Below, one piece after another: positions 9,133 through 18,598 of a DNA stretch of 64,000 bases. The notes beneath the pieces are model-generated. The model searched no databases and was not told the origin of the DNA. It worked only from the letters and a program-made list of their open reading frames with translations. Location of the stretch: NCBI GenBank assembly GCA_030374805.1, contig JARGSG010000204.1:62001-126000 (forward strand), in the 5' to 3' direction. Position 1 is the first letter of the stretch, and each line of letters opens with the position of its first letter. The translations under genes and the position numbers were made by a program. Source of the DNA: Gracilaria gracilis. Its lineage: Eukaryota > Rhodophyta > Florideophyceae > Gracilariales > Gracilariaceae.

Positions 9133-10281
9133 TCACTTGCGGTCAATCTCAAGCTCGGTAAGCGGGTCAAGATACTCAGCTCCTTGTTGTGAAAACAGGC
9201 GGCGAATGTTGTACACAACGAGATCTTCGTAGTCTGCGACAGTTTGATCAGCAGACTTAATCTCGTACGCGGCATGAACACCCAACAGCGCAACCACTTT
9301 TGCGCTAACGTCGTGTGCGGCGGCGACACCGGATGGTCTATCCGTGAAGACCACGCACTTACTTGGCGGTCGCTGTGCCTTGACCGCCGCCAGCAAGAAA
9401 ACTTGCTCCAGCGATTCGCACTCATCCTCTGCGGCAACGATGTCGCTTGAGGTGAAAAAAGAAGAAAGGCCAATACGTTGAAGCACGTCCAGAACGAATT
9501 GTCTTGGGTGCGGGGAGCACAAAATGGTCTTCACGCCGTATTCATCGAGGCTTTGCAACCAGTCGGAGAGGCCCTCCCGTGCGTGAAACTCGTAGGAAGC
9601 GCATAGCGTTTGAAATATCTCTGCCTTGCGAAACACATAGCGCTTAATGTCGCCCCATTCAGCAAACCAGTAAAAAGCGCGTTGCACAGCTGCCTCAGGC
9701 GCCATTTCCTCCGCGCGTACTATGTCTTGCAAATCCGGTGGCGGCAGAGTGTTCTCCTCGGCCACGATGGTCCACGCACGTTTCTCCAGCTCGCGCGCAT
9801 TGTACACGACGGTATCCCACATGAAAACGGCCGCAAACTGCTCATCCGGCGCCAGCACATGTCGGTGACGCTGCAGATGCGACGGCCTGAGAGATTCATT
9901 GAGTTCGTCAGCGCCCAGCAACGGGCGGTCGTAACTGAACGTGGACAGAGAGGTCTTCGCCCTTTCACGCTGCCAGGTAGTATAGGTAGGCTCCGTATTC
10001 TCCAGCAGTCGGTCCAAGTTGGACAGAGAGCTATGTCGCGCAGGCGGAGCCGACACAGAGTCAGGCGGAGCGTCTCCCCGCTCCGTCATTTCGTCGGCCT
10101 CGTCGGCGGGCGCATCCGGCTCGCCGTCCGGCGGCAGAAACGCCGCGCGCGGCGCGCGCGCGCGCAGACGGGTGGGCGGCACTGGCGCGCGCGGGCGGCG
10201 CGGCGTGAAGCGCGAGGCGGCGCGGGCACGCGGCGGAAGAAGCGGCGGCTGCGCGACGAAGGTCGCGCGCTGCGGCGACAT
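9133..10281 (-). CDS. Plastid-type HAD-like protein with nucleophile Asp missing
   Basis: A 382-aa haloacid dehalogenase-fold protein of the beta-phosphoglucomutase/CbbY branch. Motif I reads VFMWDTVVYN: aligned to the family DxD, the first (nucleophilic) Asp is Met while the second Asp is kept. Motif II is in LCSPHPRQF, followed by a cap-like helix. Motif III reads VVFTDRPSGVAAAHD, with the usual E-D pair changed to T-D. A phosphatase or mutase activity is therefore unlikely; a binding or regulatory role is inferred. The preferred ATG (10279-10281) starts MSPQRATF and a long Pro/Arg/Ala-rich leader that fits a transit peptide. Another ATG at 10543-10545 would add 88 residues. The frame above that starts only at GTG. 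Confidence 0.75.
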   Translation of the reverse strand: MSPQRATFVAQPPLLPPRARAASRFTPRRPRAPVPPTRLRARAPRAAFLPPDGEPDAPADEADEMTERGDAPPDSVSAPPARHSSLSNLDRLLENTEPTYTTWQRERAKTSLSTFSYDRPLLGADELNESLRPSHLQRHRHVLAPDEQFAAVFMWDTVVYNARELEKRAWTIVAEENTLPPPDLQDIVRAEEMAPEAAVQRAFYWFAEWGDIKRYVFRKAEIFQTLCASYEFHAREGLSDWLQSLDEYGVKTILCSPHPRQFVLDVLQRIGLSSFFTSSDIVAAEDECESLEQVFLLAAVKAQRPPSKCVVFTDRPSGVAAAHDVSAKVVALLGVHAAYEIKSADQTVADYEDLVVYNIRRLFSQQGAEYLDPLTELEIDRK

Positions 10282-10749
10282 GGCGGCGGGCGGGCGGGCG
10301 GGCGGGCGGACGAGGTGCGGACGCGCTGCGGGGCGCAATGACCGGCGCATTGGCATTGACGGAGGTGGCGCGAGATGCACACGTCCGCCGCTGCGGCTGG
10401 AAGCCAATTTGCAATTGCGGGAGACGCCGCGCAATTGGCCTCCGCGCAATTGCACACTGTCAGACGGCGTGTCTGGCGCGCGCCGTGGCGCGCTGACAAC
10501 CGCCGCCCCAGCGCACGCACCCCCTTCGCCGATGACGTTGCTCATCTCCGCTCGCGATAGTCCAAGTCGGCCAACGATGCCGCGCGCTTCTGCCACCGCA
10601 ACGGCCTGACTCTCGTTGCGCGTTTTTGTACTGCTGCTCAACCGCAGCTCCGTCCCCCGCCCGCCCCGTTTGGCCTCTTGTTCGTGTCTCACTCCCAACT
10701 CTACCCATCGCTTTCTGGTGCTTCCGAACCAGGTCGCTCCGCGCGCGAC
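10282..10749. promoter_or_regulatory. Divergent GC-rich promoter region, HAD-like / nicastrin
   Basis: A very CpG-rich spacer with a CGGG tetranucleotide run at about 10285-10310 directly upstream of the HAD ATG. That run could form a G-quadruplex in the 5' leader. CAATTG/GCAATTGC motifs recur at about 10408-10455. Assignment as a shared promoter rests on gene orientation. Confidence 0.5.
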
Positions 10750-13113
10750 ATGCACACCAACACATGGGGCGCTGCGTCGTACGTCCTGCTCGTGCTTTTC
10801 TCACTCTACCTGACGGCCACTACCAGCGCCGTCACGCTCAGAAGGCTAAGCCGTTTTCGCCGCAAGTGCTACACAGGATTGCCAATGTGCATCATGCAGA
10901 GCAACAACGTGTCTTCCCGCGGCTGTGGTCAGTGCGACGCAGATATTCGCGAAGCACCAGTTCGCGAGCTTCGAAGCGTTGATGAAATTACGCAGGCTGC
11001 TACACGCCAGGACGACAGAGCCATCGCCTTGGTTCCCGAGCGCGTTTTTTTCTCGTTGAGGGTCAGATCTGGAATCACCTTTTGGACGAATATCGACGCT
11101 GTCATTGTGTACGAGGGTCTTCGCCGCCCAAACGAATTCGCAGATGAGAGCGACAATAATGAAACTCAAGACCTGCTTTTTAACTATTCACTCGAAGAAA
11201 CCGAACCAAATCGATTGTACAACTTTTACGGCGATGAGCGATCTGACGAGCAGTGCCACTTGGGAAGACCACGTCGCAACATGGGCGACTGCACTTTCCA
11301 ACAGTTCATACCGTTCAATGTCTTTCACATCAATGCCTCTCTTGCAGATGAGATTATTGCCACAGCAAGTCGATTTCGTGATACTACCATTGTCCCCAAT
11401 CGAAACGACAGAAGTGCATTCTCCCCACAGTACAAGCTCCAATCTATTGGTAGAATGTGGGCTTGCGCCACTAGCATGACCCCAACACCTTCCGCCACCA
11501 TTACAAACGAAAGCACCGTCGACCTTGATAATGCAGGCTCCTCTGTTACCTCAGAGCAATGTTTACGAGACAGAACATGTTTACCAATAGGCGGTCATTC
11601 TGTTTGGTCCGCACTCGGCCAAATCAACACCACGGCGCCTGATCCCCCCCGAAAGTATTTGTTCATCACAGCACCAATGGACTCTTACGCCTTCTTCCCA
11701 GAGTTTGGAATGGGCGCTGGAGCAGAAATATCTTCGTTGGCTGTACTCATGGCCGTCGCTGAAGCTGTGGCTAAATACTGGCGACAAGAGAAGAATGAAG
11801 GCGGTTTCGAACGTCAACCTGTCTACCTCGCATTTAACGCTGAGACTTGGGGCTATGCCGGTTCTGCAAGGTTCTTGAGAGACATGTTAAATTTTGAATG
11901 TGACGAAGAAGAAGACGTTTCTAAGGGTCGAAAAGGATGCAAAGAACCGTTTATCAACAACCTTAAGTTCAAAGCTTTTAAAGGTGCTGATATACAAGTG
12001 CTTAACTTGGGTCAGTTGATAACCCCATCCACTAATAATGGATCTTCCGCGGCTAAGTTTTTCACCCATCACGATGATGGACTTGGACAAACTCTTGAGG
12101 AGATGTTGAATAACACCTTCGGGAGCCAGGGACTAAGCCTTAAGCGTGGTGGGCGTGACACTGATTCTGAACACTCTCTAACTCCAATCGATGCTTCGCA
12201 GAGTTTCAACTTCTTCTTCAACGATAGTAGGATCGACGTTGTAAGCATAACCAACTACCCTCTTAACTTCAGCTCAGAAATATACCACTCAATGCTTGAC
12301 ACTGAGTTGCGAATCAGTCAACCTGATCAGAGGGAACCAATGTACAAGGCAGCGAACGCCACTGCAACGGCAATAGTTAACATTGCGTTTGGGGATGCAA
12401 GGGGAATACCTGTCAATACGTCCATTATAGACAACGTCATTACGTGCATGACTGGTAATTGGACAAACTGCCCCATGGTGCGAGAGTACTTGGGGGCGGG
12501 CTACGAGGATACCACTGTTACTCCCGGCAATTACGCTGGGCCCTACTTCCCTTCCAATGTTCTTGACATCAGGAATCCTAGTGCCGAAGCGAAATTGGCT
12601 TTGATTAAAGCTTTCTTCGCTCATCACAACCGTTTTAACCTTAGCGATGTGGAGTGTAACAAGGATGAAGAATGTGGTAATTATGATCGAGATATCAATG
12701 AAAAGGCATCTCCGAACAGGCAGTCTGACCTCGTAGATGTGCAGTGTGCTCGTCATGAATGTGTTGTTTCAGATACATACACCCATAGGGCATTTGGGGG
12801 TGGTATTAACATGGTCGACTCGATAGGGGGATTTGAACTCGAGAAAGAGTACAGGAGAGAGGAGTTTAGTAATTTACCTCGCCAGGGAGATTGGACTGAG
12901 AGTTTTTGGGATCCTGACATAGGATTCTGTGGGCAAGTACAAGACAGCGACATTTACGAGGCTGTCATCTTCGGAGTGGGGATATGCGTTCTCGTTTTGA
13001 GCTTCATTTTTGGTATCTGGCTTGATCGTGCCTTGTTTGAAGACAAAGTCCGAGTGGCAAGCGAAGGATCCAGCATCTCAATCACAGGCGAGCCCCTGGT
13101 ACCACCTGTCTAG
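10750..13113 (+). CDS. NCSTN: Nicastrin, gamma-secretase subunit
   Basis: A 787-aa type I membrane protein with a long lumenal aminopeptidase-like domain, the substrate-gating subunit of gamma-secretase (with presenilin, APH-1 and PEN-2). The ATG at 10750 begins a clear signal peptide (AASYVLLVLFSLYLTATTSA). The peptidase-like core shows TAPMDSYAFFPEFGMGAGAE, then FNAETWGYAGSARFL around residue 365, the counterpart of the nicastrin DYIGS segment after the family Glu. Many N-glycosylation sequons (for example NETQ, NYSL, NASL) are seen. The C terminus has one transmembrane helix (AVIFGVGICVLVLSFIFGIWL) and a short basic/acidic tail. The frame upstream begins only at TTG, which supports the ATG chosen. 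Its 3' end lies 39 bp from the convergent RPAP1 stop. Confidence 0.93.
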   Translation: MHTNTWGAASYVLLVLFSLYLTATTSAVTLRRLSRFRRKCYTGLPMCIMQSNNVSSRGCGQCDADIREAPVRELRSVDEITQAATRQDDRAIALVPERVFFSLRVRSGITFWTNIDAVIVYEGLRRPNEFADESDNNETQDLLFNYSLEETEPNRLYNFYGDERSDEQCHLGRPRRNMGDCTFQQFIPFNVFHINASLADEIIATASRFRDTTIVPNRNDRSAFSPQYKLQSIGRMWACATSMTPTPSATITNESTVDLDNAGSSVTSEQCLRDRTCLPIGGHSVWSALGQINTTAPDPPRKYLFITAPMDSYAFFPEFGMGAGAEISSLAVLMAVAEAVAKYWRQEKNEGGFERQPVYLAFNAETWGYAGSARFLRDMLNFECDEEEDVSKGRKGCKEPFINNLKFKAFKGADIQVLNLGQLITPSTNNGSSAAKFFTHHDDGLGQTLEEMLNNTFGSQGLSLKRGGRDTDSEHSLTPIDASQSFNFFFNDSRIDVVSITNYPLNFSSEIYHSMLDTELRISQPDQREPMYKAANATATAIVNIAFGDARGIPVNTSIIDNVITCMTGNWTNCPMVREYLGAGYEDTTVTPGNYAGPYFPSNVLDIRNPSAEAKLALIKAFFAHHNRFNLSDVECNKDEECGNYDRDINEKASPNRQSDLVDVQCARHECVVSDTYTHRAFGGGINMVDSIGGFELEKEYRREEFSNLPRQGDWTESFWDPDIGFCGQVQDSDIYEAVIFGVGICVLVLSFIFGIWLDRALFEDKVRVASEGSSISITGEPLVPPV

Positions 13114-13152
13114 AACACTGATCCATGCGTCTTCACCGTCGACATGGTGAGA

Positions 13153-16100
13153 TCACAACATAATTCGCACCCACTTCATCAGGGGCTCATAATTATTTCC
13201 ACCGTTCGTTGCTAGGAACTGATATACTTTCCCAAGCGCTGTTCTTCGGGAAATTGGTGACAACGATTGCAACAAGTTCTCCAGGCTCGTAGTACTCTCC
13301 TGGGAGGACATATATCCTGAAAGTCTGGAGAGAACAATTCTCCTCATGTTTTCCGGGCAACGACTGGGATCGAGGTATGAGTTGGAAATTGCGGAGAAGT
13401 ACCTGCATATCATGTCTTCCTTCTCTAAGCATGTCTCAGTGGACGTGGAATTGCCCTCGGGGGAGTACAGGAACAATGCGTTCTCGAAGAGTGCAGCCCC
13501 ACCACATTCTTCAACACACCGACTCCACATGTTTTGTCGCAGCGTGGAATCTGCTTCCATGCCGCACATAATACTCAGCACGATAGACCCCAACGGGTCA
13601 ACAGTCTCCCTTGAGGAAGTTGCGGGCGCAGGTCCCCGGGCAACTAAGTGATCCGTAAGACTAACTGCTGCGTCATAAAAGCGAGAGTCTGTCGATGTGG
13701 ACAAGGTGCTTTTCTTCGTATTCGTTTCTGCTCTTACGAGACGCCCTTCTGTTTCGATACAGGTCTTTCCTATTTCAAGCACAAAGTCGAATAAAGCAAG
13801 AGGATCAGAACAACGGCTTAGAGGCACTTCTATCAGGGTCTCAAAGAGCATGCTGTTACTGAGCAAATCAGACAGGAAAAGTAATCGACAAAGTTTTAGA
13901 CCCTCTGAGGTGAGACCATCATGTTCCAACCACAGTTGTACCAAAGAGTCCAAGGAAACTAGAACTGGGGCTTTCACTGGATCTCTGAACTTTCGCAGTA
14001 CCTTTGTACGCAGCTCACTATCATCGTTAAGTGACTTCCAAGTAAGAGGAATGAACTTTCGTGCAATATCCTCTGCTTCCGAAGCGTCAGTATCACGGCC
14101 CATGATCAAAAGCATATCTTTCTTGAGTATACATCTTGACACCAAATCCAGGATAACTTGGACATCGCTAAGGCAGGGCAGTAGGACAGAAGCTGTTTGA
14201 GCAACGCTCAGAGTGCACTCTAGGCGAGAAAGTAAACCCACCCATTCCGAAGCTGCATTTCCAATTAGTTTCCATCTTCCTTCACGATCAGGCCTTTTGG
14301 ACATGACTGTCCTTTCCCGAATAGCTACGTCAACTAGTCGCTCAACCTCTCCGCCCGCGAACCCTTTTTCAACGAGATTTCCACTCAGAATGCGAGCAGT
14401 CGCATGGCTCAAAGATGCAAGTGCTTGAGACTCTCTCAAAATTCCTTTTGCGTCCAGATCCGATTTGGCTATGCGAAAGTTCACCTCAGAAGCAACACAC
14501 TTCAATTGGTTGTAATAGGTCTCATCGAATGGAACTGATATCACGGCTAAAGAAGTTGCCACGAAATGACCGGCTGCTGCTCTGCGTGGCGTTGAGTGAC
14601 GATTCCCAGTCGCAACGACAATTTTTGCCGCTGTAACAACCTGGGGAGTGAGCCCCGATAGCTGGTCCTTCGCAAACTGCGCTAAAGAAGTTTCCTTCGC
14701 ACGTAGTTTTGAACTTGAACCTCTCTCTGGACCACCCGTTTCACTCTGTTTATCAGGAGCCTGCATCATCGTCGCTGCCAGACAGTGAACGTATGCTTCA
14801 AGTAAGAGATAACCTTCGACTCCGAGATTGTCGTCTGTTTCCTGCACAAGACGACAGATGGCTTGAAGGAAAGCTGAGATACATTGCACACCACAATTTT
14901 GAGAAAGGAACGCTCGAAACAAGCGAAGCACGCCTTTCGCAGCCTCCCTCTCTATAGAACTCAGCCCGATAGGACTATCTCTCAGGGCCCAGTTCAGATG
15001 GAGCGCAGTTTCCATGAGGAAATCATCAGTAAGAGGGTGCTTGAAGGCATCCTGGAGTTTATCCTTACTAGTCCAAACAGCTTTAACAATTATGTTAGCA
15101 ATAATATCACAGGACAGCATTGTTGTCGATGGAGCAAACCTGTCGGATCCAATTGCAAGTTGCGTTAAACTGCTTAGAGGGTGAAAAGAGTTGGTAGACT
15201 CTCGTTCCTCGATTAACCTCTGTGAAGCACTTTGGGAGTTAAAGATAATAATCCGAATGGCATTGAGAGCTCTCTTTGAATACTCTACAGAGTTCAAACT
15301 CGTGAAGCGAGCCTCAGCAATTTCGACGAGGGTACCGATGCAGTGCATTTCACTCAATACGCTGACCAATGGGGATTCTTTCTCACGTATCAAGGCCGGT
15401 GAGTAGAACTCCGAAGCAAAATAAAGGTCAGGAACAAGCACGTGTTGGTCCAAGGAACAAAACTGTCGCAGCGAACACTCTACGGCCTCAAGATATGCCA
15501 CTTGATTTGTAAGGGCCGAATGGAAAGTTTCTGCCGCTGGCAGTGGGGAGAACACTAGCCTAATTCCATCAGATTGAAGCATGGGCTCGGTTATGCGCTT
15601 TCCATGGCTAGAAATCAAGGCAGTCAATACTTTGAGAGCCATAACTCTCTGAGACAAAATCGTGGAACGAGTTAAGATTAGCAGATCGGCCAGAGTGTAA
15701 CCAGCACTCTCAGGGGAGGTGCCATGATGATGTAATCCTTTGTGGGTTGGGAGTGCCTCAATCTGTTCCGCTGTCAAAACGTTCCCATCTAGATCGAACC
15801 GTTCTTTGGCTATCGGTCCCATATCTTCTACAGCTCTTCGCAAAACTTCATCCACACACTCTTGGGTTTGCAGAGGTTCCTTAGCGTCAGTCATCCATAA
15901 TCGCTTTGCCCTTTCAACTTTTTCATCTTCAGGCTCACTTGTGTTAGTAACGTTCTGATCAAATTCCACTTCTTTTTCACGGGAAGTTAGTAATACCTGG
16001 CTTCCCCCTTGAACACTCTCTGTTCCCGAGGGTGCTGACTGTGAATGACTCTCTTGTGTAATGACCCTCTGGGAGGAATGCTGTATTGAGAATGGGACGC

Positions 16101-16914
16101 TTTCGGGCTTCGAAGTAGCATATGTTTGCTGTTTTGACTCATGCATTTGCTGTGAAGACATAGACGGTAGCACGGTAGATGCGCCCTGTGCTGGCGAAAG
16201 AGTGGATGAGGAAGATTGAGATCTCTTTGGCATAATGGCGTGCTCCGATTCTGTTGGCTGTGGATCGGAAGACGACGGAACATGCGTTTGTGCGGTGACA
16301 TTCTGAGAGGAACGCTGCTTTAGGAATGAGATGCTTTCTGGCTTTAAGGTTGCGTATATTTCCTGCTGCGCTTCGCGTATTTGCTGTAAAGACATAGAAG
16401 CAAGCATGGAGGATGCGTCCTGTGTCGGCGAAGGAGTTGAAGAGGATGACCCAAGCTGCCTCGATGAAGCGGCAGCTTCCGTTGATTCATGCACCTGCGC
16501 ATTAGAAGAAGGTGAATTGGAAGAGTATGTAACATGAGCAGATGCAGAACGAAGTGTACCCTTTTCGCGCCTCGCAAAAACAGAGGGACGAGAAAGGTCC
16601 GCCTGAAACGACTGCGGAAACGGCGAGTTCGTAGAACGCTGAGCAGCGTTCACGTTGCTGCGTCTCGAACGACGACGTCGCGACACGGCACGCTCCTCGA
16701 TGACTGGGAGTAGCGCAGATGATTGAGTGTCTTCATCAGTAGCGCGCGATACGGCGTCAAGATACTGCTGTTCAAGCTGGTCTGGGTCGGCGTCAGGCGG
16801 ACATTCCACTGCATCGTTCTCTCTGAAGAACTGCAGCTGGTCGCGAAGAATATCCTCGTGCGATTGCAAGGCAGATGCGCGTGCTCGCAGATGGGTTGGA
16901 GACGGAGCCGGCAT
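13153..16914 (-). CDS. RPAP1: RNA polymerase II-associated protein 1 (RPAP1 / MINIYO homologue)
   Basis: A 1253-aa RPAP1 family protein; relatives act in Pol II assembly or import and in plant cell fate (IYO). Two family signatures are visible. The RPAP1_N helix motif reads LASMSLQQIREAQQEIYATL, and the RPAP1_C hallmark reads KGLHHHGTSPESAGYTLADL, followed by SQRVMALKVL. The rest is an alpha-solenoid-like Leu-rich stretch to the C terminus. The N-terminal 330 residues are Ser/Gln/Pro-rich with a basic patch (SRRRRSRRS). The ATG at 16912-16914 is used because the six codons before it begin at TTG. A second, decayed copy of the RPAP1_N motif lies 78 residues downstream of the first. The gene is divergent from the cyclin-like gene. 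Confidence 0.9.
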   Translation of the reverse strand: MPAPSPTHLRARASALQSHEDILRDQLQFFRENDAVECPPDADPDQLEQQYLDAVSRATDEDTQSSALLPVIEERAVSRRRRSRRSNVNAAQRSTNSPFPQSFQADLSRPSVFARREKGTLRSASAHVTYSSNSPSSNAQVHESTEAAASSRQLGSSSSTPSPTQDASSMLASMSLQQIREAQQEIYATLKPESISFLKQRSSQNVTAQTHVPSSSDPQPTESEHAIMPKRSQSSSSTLSPAQGASTVLPSMSSQQMHESKQQTYATSKPESVPFSIQHSSQRVITQESHSQSAPSGTESVQGGSQVLLTSREKEVEFDQNVTNTSEPEDEKVERAKRLWMTDAKEPLQTQECVDEVLRRAVEDMGPIAKERFDLDGNVLTAEQIEALPTHKGLHHHGTSPESAGYTLADLLILTRSTILSQRVMALKVLTALISSHGKRITEPMLQSDGIRLVFSPLPAAETFHSALTNQVAYLEAVECSLRQFCSLDQHVLVPDLYFASEFYSPALIREKESPLVSVLSEMHCIGTLVEIAEARFTSLNSVEYSKRALNAIRIIIFNSQSASQRLIEERESTNSFHPLSSLTQLAIGSDRFAPSTTMLSCDIIANIIVKAVWTSKDKLQDAFKHPLTDDFLMETALHLNWALRDSPIGLSSIEREAAKGVLRLFRAFLSQNCGVQCISAFLQAICRLVQETDDNLGVEGYLLLEAYVHCLAATMMQAPDKQSETGGPERGSSSKLRAKETSLAQFAKDQLSGLTPQVVTAAKIVVATGNRHSTPRRAAAGHFVATSLAVISVPFDETYYNQLKCVASEVNFRIAKSDLDAKGILRESQALASLSHATARILSGNLVEKGFAGGEVERLVDVAIRERTVMSKRPDREGRWKLIGNAASEWVGLLSRLECTLSVAQTASVLLPCLSDVQVILDLVSRCILKKDMLLIMGRDTDASEAEDIARKFIPLTWKSLNDDSELRTKVLRKFRDPVKAPVLVSLDSLVQLWLEHDGLTSEGLKLCRLLFLSDLLSNSMLFETLIEVPLSRCSDPLALFDFVLEIGKTCIETEGRLVRAETNTKKSTLSTSTDSRFYDAAVSLTDHLVARGPAPATSSRETVDPLGSIVLSIMCGMEADSTLRQNMWSRCVEECGGAALFENALFLYSPEGNSTSTETCLEKEDMICRYFSAISNSYLDPSRCPENMRRIVLSRLSGYMSSQESTTSLENLLQSLSPISRRTALGKVYQFLATNGGNNYEPLMKWVRIML
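16069..16450 (-). repeat. Diverged in-frame duplication inside RPAP1
   Basis: Two 148-bp blocks, 16303-16450 and 16069-16216, align at a constant 234-bp offset (78 codons). The first codes the well-conserved RPAP1_N motif. The second codes LPSMSSQQMHESKQQTYATS, where several core positions have changed. Confidence 0.85.
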
Positions 16915-17500
16915 GTTTCCAAGCGTCGCCAATCCACTCTAGCCTGCCCTTCGCTCGCAAGTGGGACGGATGCAGAAATCATTCGCGATGATCCTGATTG
17001 ATCCGAAGCTGGAACGATCAATGATTGATCCGGGGGAAGCTGCAGCGGTTTCAATGTCGATTCACCGTGCTCATAACAAGGCGGCTGTTTTTCTGCGATG
17101 CGGAGATATGGAACTGGCGGCAATCGGTGCAGCTGAATCGCCACAGCGCAGCCAATTAGCGCGCGGTGGCATACAGATGGAAGCGCGACACACACCTCTG
17201 GCACCAATCAAACGCCACTCTCCGCGCGAAGCGCTCGGCGCCGCCCGTCGCTTCGCACGCAAATCTTAACTTTATCAACACACGCAACGACGCAGCCGCG
17301 GGCCGAGCGCTTCTCCGCCACCAGCCGCGAAGCGCGACACGCACTCGCGCTCGCAGAATCTATTCGAACACCCGTCAGCTTTCCGCCTCCTCTCTTCCGC
17401 GCGCCAACGACTACGTGTTCACGACGTAGAATCGCCCGTTCGTGAAGCGTTGTCAACGACGTGTAGTGTGCCGTTCGCCATTGCGGCTCTTCCGTGAACC
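16915..17500. promoter_or_regulatory. Divergent promoter region, RPAP1 / cyclin-like
   Basis: 586 bp, GC-rich and CpG-rich toward the cyclin-like start. Frames on both strands are chance frames. No RNA gene seen. Confidence 0.45.
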
Positions 17501-18598
17501 ATGGACGAGCAAGTCGTGCCGACCTTCAATGCAGCCGTCAACGGCGGCGTGCGCAAGACCAAGGCCAAGGCGTTGCGTAGGTCGCATACCGCCAAGGGTG
17601 ACTTGTCGTCGCTGGCGCGACACAAGTCTGCCATCACCGAGGAACCGAAACCTGCGCTAGCCACAGTCCCAACCAACTCCGCAAAGTCGCCGGCAGTCCG
17701 TTCTGCCTTGTCCAGCTTCCTGTCGCCCGCCGCCGAGTATCCCGGTAAGCTCCGTTGGGAAACGCCCGCCCGCGCTGGCAAATGGGCCGAAAACTGGGAG
17801 GGCGCACGTGAAATGGGTTTGCCTGTTTGCGTGCGTTCCGCGCAGGCGCCTGCTGTCTCCAACGTTGTCCGCGCGTCGGTTGCGGATGCAGTCGTGGCTT
17901 ACGTTGGTCCACACCTTCCGCGTCATACCGTTGCGAAGTGGCTCTGCCTGCTCTTCGAGTACCTGGAACTCAATGCTGACGAACAGGTGCTCGTTGTTTG
18001 TCTGCTCCGCCGCTATGTGCGAAATGGTGGCCGCTTTGTCGGTCGCGGCGATTGGGCGCGTCCACAGCGATGGGAATGTGTAGTTGCTGTCGCCAGTTAC
18101 TTTGCTGTGCTTCTAAGTGAAGAGTTCCCCGGCCGTACTGCCATGGATCTTCGTGAACTGCTGGGCCCGAACTTCCGTTTCGGTTCCGAGCAGGTCTCGT
18201 TCCTCAAAGTCGTTGACTGGCGCATCTCTATTGAAGCCGAGGACTTCCAAGAGGTCAAGGAAGCATCACAAAAGATATCCGAAGGAGACGCTGCTGCCAA
18301 ACAGGCGATGAACGACTGGTTCCAGATTGACAAGGCTATGGCTGAGACCAAGCGCCGCGCTGCCGAAGAGGCTGCTGCTGCTGCCGCCGCCGCTGCGGCA
18401 GTTGCTGCAACTGCAATGGCTCAGAGCCCGGCCCCGACAGTTGGTAAGAAACGAGGTTACGCTGCTATTGTTCCGGCTGATGACTCTGTTGTCCCGAGAG
18501 TCGTTGTGCCGCGCTTGGACGGAGCTCATGTTCATGCAGTACCAGCTGCTCCTGCCGCGTTTGTGCCGGCCATATCACATTGGGTGCCACATTGGTAA
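17501..18598 (+). CDS. Cyclin-fold protein
   Basis: A 365-aa protein whose residues about 145-250 look like a single cyclin box (VVCLLRRYVRN, then RWECVVAVASYFAVLLSEE, DLRELLG and FLKVVDWRISIE), closest in style to single-box cyclins that contact a kinase through helices 3-5. The start is in good context (ACCATGG). Downstream are a charged helix (TKRRAAEEA) and a poly-Ala tract of about a dozen residues coded by mixed GCN codons, then a Pro/Val/Ala-rich tail. The basic N terminus (RKTKAKALRR) could be a nuclear signal. The cyclin class and the partner kinase cannot be assigned. An alternative is a cyclin-like protein without kinase binding. Confidence 0.7.
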   Translation: MDEQVVPTFNAAVNGGVRKTKAKALRRSHTAKGDLSSLARHKSAITEEPKPALATVPTNSAKSPAVRSALSSFLSPAAEYPGKLRWETPARAGKWAENWEGAREMGLPVCVRSAQAPAVSNVVRASVADAVVAYVGPHLPRHTVAKWLCLLFEYLELNADEQVLVVCLLRRYVRNGGRFVGRGDWARPQRWECVVAVASYFAVLLSEEFPGRTAMDLRELLGPNFRFGSEQVSFLKVVDWRISIEAEDFQEVKEASQKISEGDAAAKQAMNDWFQIDKAMAETKRRAAEEAAAAAAAAAAVAATAMAQSPAPTVGKKRGYAAIVPADDSVVPRVVVPRLDGAHVHAVPAAPAAFVPAISHWVPHW

